A stretch of DNA of 64,000 nt, taken from Lysobacter sp. CFH 32150. GTDB taxonomy: Bacteria; Pseudomonadota; Gammaproteobacteria; Xanthomonadales; Xanthomonadaceae. The notes under the pieces were generated by a model, which searched no databases, was not told where the DNA came from, and saw only the letters and a program-made list of their open reading frames with translations. The position numbers were made by a program, and so were the translations under genes. Position 1 is the first letter of the stretch; every line of letters begins with the position of its first letter. Of the stretch, positions 55,792-63,692 are shown in pieces. The stretch covers positions 310,001-374,000 of the forward strand of contig NZ_JALDWJ010000002.1 of the NCBI RefSeq assembly GCF_022758295.1, read 5' to 3'.

Positions 55792-58700
55792 GGCCCGCCT
55801 CCATCGCCAGTTCGAGTTTCAGTTCGTGGATGCCGGCAGCGACCAGCGCACCGCGCGGCAAGGTGTAGGCATCGCCGATGCAACCGCCATCGGCGCGCAA
55901 CGCAACGCGCGAAGCGACATCGACGCCATCCGTCGTTTCGACCAGCGTGGCGATATCCGACAGATACACCGTTGCGCCGAACGGCCAGCCCTCGCCCTGC
56001 GCTCCCCCGAGCGTCGGATGCAGCCAGGCGTCCAGGCGGCGGCGCAGGCTCGCTTCGATCAATGCAGCACGCTCCGGGTCGGCAACGACTAATTGCGCGA
56101 CCACGCCGATTTCGACGTAGCGCGGACCTATCACGCGCAATCTCGATGCGACCGTCGCCGGCGCCTGCGCCGCAAGGAAGTCGCGCACGCGCCGGCGCAG
56201 TCCTGCGCTCGGCAGTGGCAGTCGTTGCGCGCCGCGCGGCACGATCGCGACGGTGACATGGCCATGCTGCACGCGCCCTTCGGCACCGGTCAGCGCCAGG
56301 CATCGCGCGCGCGCCACGGCAGGTGAGGCTTCCCGCGCCAGCCATTCGTAATCGCTGGTGGCCAATGCCCGGCCGCGATGGCGCAGGCGTTGCGGCGCGC
56401 GCACGGCAGCCTCGGCCACCGCTTCGGAATTCGCGCCGCCTTCGGCCGCGACCGGATTGTCGACGGCCTGGACATGGGCGATGCCGGTGCGCATTTCGGT
56501 GATCGTGTGCGCCGGGACGTTGCCCGTTTCATCGACCGCAGTGATGAAGGACAAGGCGACCTGGGCACCAGCGGGCGGAATGCGCCCATACCCATCGCCA
56601 CCGAACAGCAACCGTCCACGCGTGGGCTCGAGCGCATAGCTGCGCTCGTCCGCACCGGCCTGGAACAAGTGCTGGCGCGGTTTCCAGCGCACCCATACGG
56701 CAGTGGGCTCGCTGCTGACCGGATCGCGTTCGAAGCGCAAATCGCTTTCCGGCACGCCTTCCACGACGCCCCGCCAACCCGGGCCACGCCCCACCCATTC
56801 GCGGACTTCGACCAGTTCGCCATCCAGCACCGGCAGGCGTCGTTCCGGCAGGCTCATGACCTGATCGGGATTGCCGTCGGAGCGGCCGATCACTTCGCGC
56901 AGCACCGATTCACCCTGGCTGCCCCACACCGCATTGATCCACAGCGCGCGCACCGATGCCGCTTGCAGTCGGTCTCCAGGCTTCAATCGGGCACGAATCC
57001 GGTACAACACCCCGCCCAGGCCGTCGATCGCTTCGGCATCGGATGCGCCGACGAACTGGATCATCCCGCTGCGACGCAGGCCGCTGGTTTCATCGACGAC
57101 GGTCAGTTCGCTCCAACCTTCGGCGGTACGGTATTCCCAGACGAATGGCGATACCGGCGGATCGCCTTCGCTGCTTTCCGCAACGTCGGCATACAAGCCG
57201 ATCAAACCGGATGGCAACTTGCGATCGAATCCGAAATGGAGTGCGGGTTCGCGTTCCTCATTGGACAGGAAAGGCGTGAACGGTCGGCGCGTCCAGCGTA
57301 TGTCCTGGCTGTGATCGCGGAACACGAAGCCGTTGTAGGCGACACAGTGGCTGAGCAGTTGCGACGGCGTGAAATAGGTGTAACTGAGCGTGAGCTCGGC
57401 GATCGCCGGTGGTTGCAGACTGCTGGCCACCGCATTGACGACAGGATCGCCGCTGGCATTGGTCCCCACTTCGAGTTGCAGCGGTTTCCCGTAATCGCCG
57501 TTGTCGATGCGGATGCGCAACCAGTAATTCTTGTCGCCGTTGACGGCGCACTCCGCCCAGTCGTCAGGGCACTTGAAGCTGATCACCCCGTTCTGCTGGA
57601 AGCGATCGGTCGCATCGTCGAGCTTGGTCGGCAGGCTGGTGGAAAGTGGTTGCCAGCGCTCGCCGTTGTAGTACTCGTAACCCAGCGTCAACCCGTTGCT
57701 GCCGACTTTGCCGAACTGGGATGCCTTGAGGGTGATCGCGATCTCGACCTGCGCCCCGCGGCGTTTGAAGGTTTCTTCGCTGCCGATGAAGAAGGTGGTG
57801 AACTTGGCGGGCTGCAACCCGAACGGGAAGAACACGTTCTCGGTATCCAGTGGTGCGCTGTTGGCATAGGCCGCCTCCGGCTTCAGGCCGGACTTGGTAA
57901 AGCCTACGCGGGTACGGACGACATCGATCTGCGGCGGCGCGCCCAGCAAGGTTTCGCTTTCCGCGGACAACGGCGGCGTGGCGTCCGCCACCCGCAACCA
58001 CATATCCGGTTCGAGCCCAGGCAAGGTCCGATCCAGGCGAATCAGCCGATCGAGGACCGTCGTCACCGTCGTCGTCGTCTCACCATCGATGGTGACCATG
58101 TCGCCCTGCAACAGCGCGCCGGCGCGATCGAGCACGAGACTGCCGTCGGGACGCAGTTCCAGGACGCGCGCAGCAGGAGGTTTGGCGCCGACGCGGGCAC
58201 GGATCCAATAGCTCTCACGTTCCATGATTTTGTCGAGCTTGCCGTCCGGACCGCAACGCTTGCGCAGACGGATCCGGCCATCGCGCGTGAGTCGCGCCGT
58301 CGAATCTTCCTCGACGCTCAGCGCCAACCAGCCATCCTTGCTCAGGTATTCCCATTCCAGGGCCAGGTGCCGGTCGGCGTATTCGGCGCCGGCCATGTCG
58401 AAGCTCAGCGCGATCTCGGCCGTTCCCGCCAACGCATAGAACTCGTCGTGGCCCAGGTACAGTTCGTGCGGCGATGCCTGCAGTGCATCGAAGGTGACGA
58501 AGCCTTGCGTCGTCCTCGCAGCATGATCGGCATAGGCGTCGATGCGCGGATCGCTGCTGTACAGCGCCGCCAATTTCGCCCGGGTGAGGGTGACGGTGCG
58601 CGTGGTGAAGTAGCGCGGCGCCTCCGGAGTGCGTGTACTGGCCCCGCCGTTGGATTCGAGCGATGCCGGCGGCGGCGGCAACTGCGCAGCGACCTGGCTG

Positions 58701-59017
58701 CGTGCGGGCAGCACCACGTCCTGCGGCGCGGTCTCCAACAAGGTGAACACCAACGGCACGCGCGCCGGTTGGCCGGGCAGCAGCGTATGTCCGAGGGACT
58801 CGAGGAACGCCAGCTTCGCGCGCCCGGGCGCGCGATTGAGCGCGTCGCCCAGCACATTGCGCAGGTACGCCAGCGCCGCAAGCAGCCCCTGCCCCGCATC
58901 CGCGCGCTCGGCATCGACGTCGAGCCATTCCGGCAGATAGCCCGGCACGCGCGCGCGCAAGGCACCCAACACCGCTTCACGTGCGCGTGGATCAAGCAGT
59001 GGCGCACGCGTCGTCAT
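55778..59017 (-). CDS. Large baseplate J-like protein, 1079 aa
   Basis: 1079 aa from the ATG giving MTTRAPLLDPRAREAVLGAL (the open frame continues upstream as shadow). N-terminus YLRNVLGDALNRAPGRAKLA, then several beta domains with repeated FFIGSEETFKRRGAQVEIAI and WEYRTAEGWSELTVVDETSG modules. The C-terminal third is J-like (ATSDYEWLAREASPAVARAR, VTVAIVPRGAQRLPLPSAGL, RYVEIGVVAQLVVADPERAA, WPFGATVYLSDIATLVETTD). Fits the large Afp11/Afp12-class wedge proteins. ATGA overlap with the gp25 gene upstream and a 14-nt overlap with the 676-aa J protein, so all are translated in series. Confidence 0.83.
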   Translation of the reverse strand: MTTRAPLLDPRAREAVLGALRARVPGYLPEWLDVDAERADAGQGLLAALAYLRNVLGDALNRAPGRAKLAFLESLGHTLLPGQPARVPLVFTLLETAPQDVVLPARSQVAAQLPPPPASLESNGGASTRTPEAPRYFTTRTVTLTRAKLAALYSSDPRIDAYADHAARTTQGFVTFDALQASPHELYLGHDEFYALAGTAEIALSFDMAGAEYADRHLALEWEYLSKDGWLALSVEEDSTARLTRDGRIRLRKRCGPDGKLDKIMERESYWIRARVGAKPPAARVLELRPDGSLVLDRAGALLQGDMVTIDGETTTTVTTVLDRLIRLDRTLPGLEPDMWLRVADATPPLSAESETLLGAPPQIDVVRTRVGFTKSGLKPEAAYANSAPLDTENVFFPFGLQPAKFTTFFIGSEETFKRRGAQVEIAITLKASQFGKVGSNGLTLGYEYYNGERWQPLSTSLPTKLDDATDRFQQNGVISFKCPDDWAECAVNGDKNYWLRIRIDNGDYGKPLQLEVGTNASGDPVVNAVASSLQPPAIAELTLSYTYFTPSQLLSHCVAYNGFVFRDHSQDIRWTRRPFTPFLSNEEREPALHFGFDRKLPSGLIGLYADVAESSEGDPPVSPFVWEYRTAEGWSELTVVDETSGLRRSGMIQFVGASDAEAIDGLGGVLYRIRARLKPGDRLQAASVRALWINAVWGSQGESVLREVIGRSDGNPDQVMSLPERRLPVLDGELVEVREWVGRGPGWRGVVEGVPESDLRFERDPVSSEPTAVWVRWKPRQHLFQAGADERSYALEPTRGRLLFGGDGYGRIPPAGAQVALSFITAVDETGNVPAHTITEMRTGIAHVQAVDNPVAAEGGANSEAVAEAAVRAPQRLRHRGRALATSDYEWLAREASPAVARARCLALTGAEGRVQHGHVTVAIVPRGAQRLPLPSAGLRRRVRDFLAAQAPATVASRLRVIGPRYVEIGVVAQLVVADPERAALIEASLRRRLDAWLHPTLGGAQGEGWPFGATVYLSDIATLVETTDGVDVASRVALRADGGCIGDAYTLPRGALVAAGIHELKLELAMEAGHAAA

Positions 59018-59433
59018 CGTGCACCGCCTTCGCGGCCTTCGCGCAGGTAGAAGGGATAGACCAGGTTGTAGAAAGTATTGGTGCGACGGACGCGATAAAC
59101 GACTTCGATATCCATCCGCGCCTGCAACGGCCGCGCTTCGACCTTCACCGTGATGCTGTCGATGCGCGGCTCCCACAACACCAGGGCTTGCTCGACCTGG
59201 TGCCGGGCCAGCGACATCGTCGTCGTATTGAGCGGATGGAACACCAGCGCTCGCAGGTTGGCACCGAAGTCCGCACGCATGACGCGTTCGTGATGATTGG
59301 TCTGCAGGATGATCAGGATCGCCTGGCGCACGTCCTCTTCGTATTCGACCAGCGCCATGCGCTGTGCCGAATCCAGCGCGACAGGAAACGACCAGCCGCG
59401 ACCCAGGAATGCTTTGGCGTAGGCGTCGTTCAT
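59014..59433 (-). CDS. gp25-like baseplate wedge protein
   Basis: 139 aa from the ATG giving MNDAYAKAFLGRGWSFPVAL. GPW/gp25 family: GWSFPV, EYEEDVRQAILIILQTNHHE, RVMRADFGANLRALVFHPLN and RIDSITVKVEARPLQARMDI are the classic pattern. Afp9/T4 gp25 equivalent that connects the sheath-side baseplate to the wedges. Overlaps PAAR and the large J gene by 4 nt each. Confidence 0.9.
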   Translation of the reverse strand: MNDAYAKAFLGRGWSFPVALDSAQRMALVEYEEDVRQAILIILQTNHHERVMRADFGANLRALVFHPLNTTTMSLARHQVEQALVLWEPRIDSITVKVEARPLQARMDIEVVYRVRRTNTFYNLVYPFYLREGREGGAR

Positions 59434-59717
59434 GGGCCGATGTGCACCGTGAATGCGCCGAAACTGATCTGCGCGCCGCAGCCGCAGGTATCGCCGATGC
59501 GCGCAGCGGGCATGCCGCCAAGGAATACCGTCGCGCTGCCGGTCGCGATCGTGTTGGGAGGATGCGGTCCCGCAGGCGGCGGGAACGCACAGACATGCAG
59601 ATCCCCCACGCGCGCGGCCATCATCTTCTCGATGAATACCCTTGGCGGCACGCCCGGTCCGGGCGCGATCGCGCCTGGATGATTGGTCGGGTCGGCGATG
59701 CGGGCTGCGAGTGACAT
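59430..59717 (-). CDS. PAAR-domain spike tip protein
   Basis: 95 aa from the ATG giving MSLAARIADPTNHPGAIAPG. PAAR family: PAARIGDTCGCGAQISFGAF, AARVGDLHVCAFPPPAGPHP and the TGSATVFLGGMPAARIGD repeat. Metal-binding His and Cys residues are present (NHPG, LHVC, GPHP, CGCG). Sharpens the tip of the central spike; Afp10 equivalent. Overlaps gp25 by 4 nt. Confidence 0.9.
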   Translation of the reverse strand: MSLAARIADPTNHPGAIAPGPGVPPRVFIEKMMAARVGDLHVCAFPPPAGPHPPNTIATGSATVFLGGMPAARIGDTCGCGAQISFGAFTVHIGP

Positions 59718-59734
59718 GGCGATGCTCCCCTGCT

Positions 59735-60403
59735 TCAGTTGAGGTCGATGCGCGCGGCTTTGACCGAGCACGACAACCCGCCATCGAGGGTGAGGCTGGT
59801 CTTGCCTTTCACCGATACATCCACGGTCTTGAGTCCGCCGATCGAGATCGACGGGGCATCCAGGGAAATGGACTTGAGCGCGCTGATCGTCAGGTCGCCG
59901 GCTTTCGACAGCGAGATCGAGACCGTGCTTCCGACCGTGGAAATGTCGATGCCGGTCGGCGAGAGCGTTACGCTGTCGAACGAGCTGCTGGTGATGCTGA
60001 GCGTGCCTTTCTCGTCGAAACTGATCTCATGCCCGGTTGGCGTGCGGATCGAACGCTTGGTCACCGGGTCGGTCGGCAGCAGCGCTGGCGGCCGATCCAT
60101 CGTGCTCCACAGGCTGCCGATCACATACGGTTCCCGCACGTCGCCCTGGCTGAAGGCCACCAGCACTTCGTCGCCGATCTGCGGGATGAAATACATCCCG
60201 CGCGCCATGCCGGCCATCGGAACCGACACGCGCGCCCATGGCATGTAGCCGGGCAACCACGGAATCTGCAGCTGGACGCGACCTTCCCCGGTGCTGTCGA
60301 GGTTGCTGATCACCATCGCAGCGCAGACCCCTGTGATGCGGCGATCATCCGGTTCCGGCGCTTCAAGGCCCAGCGATCCCATCTCGAACATCACGCCTGC
60401 CAT
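59735..60403 (-). CDS. gpV/gp5-like spike protein with OB fold and beta-helix
   Basis: 222 aa. The OB-fold domain (about 20-105, GVCAAMVISNLDSTGEGRVQ, WARVSVPMAGMARGMYFIPQ, IGDEVLVAFSQGDVREPYVI) is followed by a repeated beta segment (about 118-222, ISFDEKGTLSITSSSFDSVT and like repeats) that should form the triple-stranded spike needle carrying PAAR. Equals the C-terminal half of VgrG or Afp8, encoded here as a separate gene. Confidence 0.9.
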   Translation of the reverse strand: MAGVMFEMGSLGLEAPEPDDRRITGVCAAMVISNLDSTGEGRVQLQIPWLPGYMPWARVSVPMAGMARGMYFIPQIGDEVLVAFSQGDVREPYVIGSLWSTMDRPPALLPTDPVTKRSIRTPTGHEISFDEKGTLSITSSSFDSVTLSPTGIDISTVGSTVSISLSKAGDLTISALKSISLDAPSISIGGLKTVDVSVKGKTSLTLDGGLSCSVKAARIDLN

Positions 60404-60427
60404 CGATCTCTCTCCTGTTCCGAATAC

Positions 60428-61627
60428 CTAAGCCGCAAACGGCACTTTCACGCGCACGGCGCCCTGCTCCGACGCCGGGATCGAACCGAACCAGATCTCT
60501 TTGCGCGTTTCGAACTGGGTGCGATAACCGGAGCCATCGAGCGTGTGCGTGGCGCCGGTGATGCGATACAGGCCGCCGAACTGTTCGCCCACGCCTTCGA
60601 TGCGCAGTACGCGTCCTGCCTGGATGCGTGGATCGCCGACGGTGCTGCCGGTGGCGGTCAAGCGCTTGTTCAAGCGGGGGATGATCTCCGACAAGATCTT
60701 GCGCGGTGCCGACGTCGCGGTAAGCGGTTCCTGTACCAGATGGTGCGAGCCGCTCGCGCCCAGCGGCACCATGCCGGGATACACGGACAGCGTCAGCGCC
60801 ATCCGGTCCCAATCCCAACCGAGCGTCACCACGAACACCATCTTGATCTGTGGTACCCAGACGTAACCGCTGACCGAAAACACTTGGCCAACGGTGCTGA
60901 TGCGCGGCTGGAATTCCAGCAGCGAGCGCCCATAAGCCAAGGTCACATCGGGTTGCAGGTGATCGAGCGGCGAGGTGAAGCGCAGCAGGTGCCCACCGAG
61001 TTCGCCACCGTGGTCGACCAGCATGTCCCAACCGTTTTCGGTAGCGATGCGGGCGAGGAAGTCGTAATCGCTTTCGTTGGCCTGCTTGCGCACGAACTTC
61101 TGCGCGCTGCCCGGATCGGTGATGGAGACAACCGCATCGACGCCGCCCAACAGGACCGCGATCGCTGCGCCGACAGGATCGATCACCGGGATCATGCCGT
61201 TCTCGGCAGTGACCGCCATCGCCGTGATCGGATCCGGCACCGCGAAATTGCCGACGGTGGGGATAGGGATCGCGAACCACCGCACCTTGGTTCCCTGGCT
61301 CAACCGATGCCGCTTGTCCTGTGCCACGACGGTGAACGTGGGCGCGCTGCCGCCGGGGAAACTGGCTTCGAGCGCGACGATTTCACCGACGAATACCTGC
61401 GTGAGCGGTTCATCGGCATAGCCGAGTTCGAGCTTGAGCGGCCGATCGATTTTCAGCAGGCCGTGATCGAGCCAGCACAGTCCTTCGTTGGCCATTGCGA
61501 TTTCGACGCGGTCAGCGCCCTCCATCCCGCTGGCCTGGGTGACGCCGGTGATCGCCGCACGCAGGCTCGACGGCACCGGTTCGCCATCGATGGACAGACG
61601 GAACTCGGGTACGAAGCGCAGGCTCAT
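60428..61627 (-). CDS. gpD-like tail hub protein (VgrG N-terminal half)
   Basis: 399 aa from the ATG giving MSLRFVPEFRLSIDGEPVPS. Phage late control gene D family: KFVRKQANESDYDFLARIAT and the GWDMLVDHGGELGGHLLRFT segment are the hub-domain signature; VLRIEGVGEQFGGLYRITGA is the C-terminal part. Forms the hub on which tube and spike assemble. Together with the 222-aa spike protein it corresponds to a split VgrG. ATGA overlap with the LysM gene. Confidence 0.88.
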   Translation of the reverse strand: MSLRFVPEFRLSIDGEPVPSSLRAAITGVTQASGMEGADRVEIAMANEGLCWLDHGLLKIDRPLKLELGYADEPLTQVFVGEIVALEASFPGGSAPTFTVVAQDKRHRLSQGTKVRWFAIPIPTVGNFAVPDPITAMAVTAENGMIPVIDPVGAAIAVLLGGVDAVVSITDPGSAQKFVRKQANESDYDFLARIATENGWDMLVDHGGELGGHLLRFTSPLDHLQPDVTLAYGRSLLEFQPRISTVGQVFSVSGYVWVPQIKMVFVVTLGWDWDRMALTLSVYPGMVPLGASGSHHLVQEPLTATSAPRKILSEIIPRLNKRLTATGSTVGDPRIQAGRVLRIEGVGEQFGGLYRITGATHTLDGSGYRTQFETRKEIWFGSIPASEQGAVRVKVPFAA

Positions 61628-62319
61628 GGCGCCGCTCCGTGCAGGCGACCCGAGTCGGGATCGCGATACGGCAACTGCGGAACGCGCAGCGCCAGCCCGA
61701 CCGGCAGCACGCGTGGATTCTCGATCCGGTTCGCGAGCGCCAGCGGGCGCCACAGCCGTGCGTCGCCGTAGAGTCGGCCCGCGATGGCGGACAGCGTTTC
61801 GCCCTCTCCCACGATGTAGCGTTTGGTGTAATCGGCGGTTTCGCGTTTGATCTCCTTGGCTTCGAGATCGATGTTGCGGAACTCGTTGAACGTCACCGTC
61901 AGGCGTGCACGCACGGGCTTGCCGTCGGGCAGGAACATCACGAACTTCTGGCTGACCTTGGCCAGCACGCAGGTGAAACTCAGCGACGCCCAGGTGAACA
62001 ACAACACCGGCGGCGCATGCGTCGACGGCATGATGTTCATCAGGTCGGTGATGCGCTTCGCGAGCTCGCGCACATCCTGGCCGCGCTGGTTGAGCACTTT
62101 GCCGTTGACGCTATGTTCCTCGTAGGTGTCGAGGAACAGCTCCATGTCGAGCGTCTGCATGTTGCCATTGACGAACTGCAGCAATGGCGCGCTCAGCCCC
62201 GGGATCGCGGACTGCGCGTAGTTGATGTCCTTGGCGAGCGTGTAGTCCTCCGGATTGAACAACACGGACACGCTTTCGCCCGAGATGGTATTGGTGATCA
62301 GGGCCTTTTCCAGCGACAT
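61624..62319 (-). CDS. LysM-containing tube/cap protein (Afp7-like)
   Basis: 231 aa. N-terminal contractile-injection tube-protein domain (about 1-165: SGESVSVLFNPEDYTLAKDI, INYAQSAIPGLSAPLLQFVN, LDMELFLDTYEEHS) and a C-terminal LysM domain (about 168-215: YIVGEGETLSAIAGRLYGDA, WRPLALANRIENPRVLPVGL). This is the conserved adaptor between the inner tube and the hub in eCIS (Afp7). Overlaps the hub gene by 4 nt, 3 nt from the upstream gene. Confidence 0.9.
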   Translation of the reverse strand: MSLEKALITNTISGESVSVLFNPEDYTLAKDINYAQSAIPGLSAPLLQFVNGNMQTLDMELFLDTYEEHSVNGKVLNQRGQDVRELAKRITDLMNIMPSTHAPPVLLFTWASLSFTCVLAKVSQKFVMFLPDGKPVRARLTVTFNEFRNIDLEAKEIKRETADYTKRYIVGEGETLSAIAGRLYGDARLWRPLALANRIENPRVLPVGLALRVPQLPYRDPDSGRLHGAAP

Positions 62320-62322
62320 GGC

Positions 62323-63111
62323 TCAGGCCCTCCCGAAACGTTCGCGCTGCGCGACCAGACGGCGGTCGATGGCGTGGACGACGCGGTCGGCAAGGTGTTC
62401 GATATTGATCGGCGGTGCATCGCGCGACGGCGCACGCTCGGTCGCCTGTAGCGCTTGCCGCGCCGTCGGCGCCGTGGATTGCGGCGAAGCCGCGCTGCGT
62501 TCCGCCGTCGCCTTGGACACGCTGCCCGCGTTGGTGCGGAATACGCGCTGCACACGCCCTTCCCGATCCGGCGCTGGCGCGATCCTGGATTCGGTTACAG
62601 CGGATGCGCTAGCCTCATGGCGCAACGTCGCCGGCGCTGCGTGTTCGATCGTCTGGAGCGTGTCGATACGCTGGCTGTGTTGAAGCACCCGTTCGACCAG
62701 CGTGCTGACGAACCTTGGCCCGTCGTGCAACACGGTGTGTTGCCGCACCGAGTCCGGCGCAGTCGTCTGCGGAACCATCGGCATCGCACGAGTGCTGGAA
62801 GCCAGTTGCAGCATCACGCGCGGCGCATACGCGAGGTGCCAATGCTGGTGCGGTGCATTCACGGTCATCAAGGTGTTCGGGGCTGCGAAGACCTGTTCTG
62901 GCCATGTCGCCCCCAGACGCATCCAGTGATGCCGTTGCAGCAGGTCACGAACGAAGGCCGATGCCCGCCAACCCGCCGTTCCGCGGTGACGCGAGTCCTG
63001 TCCCGCAGCGGCGATCGTACGCATGCGACCGCGCAGCACGTGCCCGATCGCGGGCAACCCGCCCAACAAGAGCGGAGTGGCGGTTCTCGGTTTGCGTACT
63101 GCCTGCGACAT
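62323..63111 (-). CDS. eCIS linker protein of unknown function, 262 aa
   Basis: 262 aa from the ATG giving MSQAVRKPRTATPLLLGGLP, preceded by GAGG at 9 nt; an ATG five codons earlier is possible. The body is low-complexity and Ala/Thr/Arg-rich with no recognisable fold (VERVLQHSQRIDTLQTIEHA). It ends in PPINIEHLADRVVHAIDRRL, VAQRERFGRA. A short C-terminal helix of that type is, as far as I recall, a recurring feature of proteins in this position of eCIS loci. May tether the LysM cap or chaperone cargo; speculative. Confidence 0.6.
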   Translation of the reverse strand: MSQAVRKPRTATPLLLGGLPAIGHVLRGRMRTIAAAGQDSRHRGTAGWRASAFVRDLLQRHHWMRLGATWPEQVFAAPNTLMTVNAPHQHWHLAYAPRVMLQLASSTRAMPMVPQTTAPDSVRQHTVLHDGPRFVSTLVERVLQHSQRIDTLQTIEHAAPATLRHEASASAVTESRIAPAPDREGRVQRVFRTNAGSVSKATAERSAASPQSTAPTARQALQATERAPSRDAPPINIEHLADRVVHAIDRRLVAQRERFGRA

Positions 63112-63115
63112 CGCA

Positions 63116-63271
63116 TCAAACCTCATTGATCGCGCGATTGATGTTGGAAATCTCGCGTACCCAACGCCGACGATCGGCGTGCTCGAGCGCCATGACCGAT
63201 TCGTGAGCCCAGTGAAAGTGGTAAGCCACGAACGCTACCTCCCCGTGGAGCTCGTCCGGGGGGTAGCTCAA
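63116..63271 (-). CDS. DUF6760-like small eCIS protein (51 aa)
   Basis: About 51 aa, from a TTG codon: M/L-SYPPDELHGEVAFVAYHFHW, then ALEHADRRRWVREISNINRA INEV. This matches my memory of the small Afp6-position DUF6760 proteins that occur between tail-assembly and LysM genes. The TTG overlaps the previous stop (TTGA) and follows a G-run that can act as Shine-Dalgarno. The frame is open far upstream, but that part is a shadow of the assembly gene. Confidence 0.65.
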   Translation of the reverse strand: MSYPPDELHGEVAFVAYHFHWAHESVMALEHADRRRWVREISNINRAINEV

Positions 63272-63645
63272 GACCCCCCCGGCGTTACGGCCTCCATCTC
63301 GAAGACGTGCTGGCATTGCGGGCATGTCGCCTGCGATTGCGCGCCATCCAGCCGATTGACCTCGTTGTAGAGGTTCTGCAGGAACGTCAGGTCGGTTGCG
63401 TACAGGGACTCGATCGTCTTGGGCGTGATCGGATCGAGGTTGCCCAGGCGGGTGACCACGCGCGACAACAGGATCAACACCAGGTACGCCTGGTTCTTGA
63501 TGACGCGCGGATCGCGCAGCGGCAGGATCTCGTCGGCTGCGGTCGCGCGACGCATCACCCCATCGCGATGCAGCGTGCCTTCGTCGTCGAGGAAGCCACA
63601 AGGCAACGTGAATTCGAATTCGGTACGGAATACCGCCATGTCCAT
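63268..63645 (-). CDS. Phage tail assembly chaperone-like protein of eCIS
   Basis: 125 aa. MDMAVFRTEFEFTLPCGFLD, EGTLHRDGVMRRATAADEIL, LRDPRVIKNQAYLVLILLSR and LGNLDPITPKTIESLYATDL. The resemblance is to the small T4-gp51/gpE-like assembly proteins found after tube genes in eCIS loci. It ends with a zinc-ribbon-like CPQCQHVF. AGGAG lies 6 nt before the ATG. Probably guides tube/baseplate assembly. Overlaps the DUF6760-like gene by 4 nt. Confidence 0.75.
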   Translation of the reverse strand: MDMAVFRTEFEFTLPCGFLDDEGTLHRDGVMRRATAADEILPLRDPRVIKNQAYLVLILLSRVVTRLGNLDPITPKTIESLYATDLTFLQNLYNEVNRLDGAQSQATCPQCQHVFEMEAVTPGGS

Positions 63646-63692
63646 GGTCGTCTCCTGTGTCTTTCATCGTCCCGGCATCACCGGAACGTAGT

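Noticed and set aside
56378-59050. 890-codon plus-strand open frame
   Set aside because: Exactly antisense to the large J-like baseplate gene, with Arg/Gln/His-rich composition typical of a reverse-strand shadow and no domain.
59642-61771. 709-codon plus-strand open frame across PAAR, spike and hub genes
   Set aside because: Antisense to four well-recognised eCIS genes; low-complexity translation.
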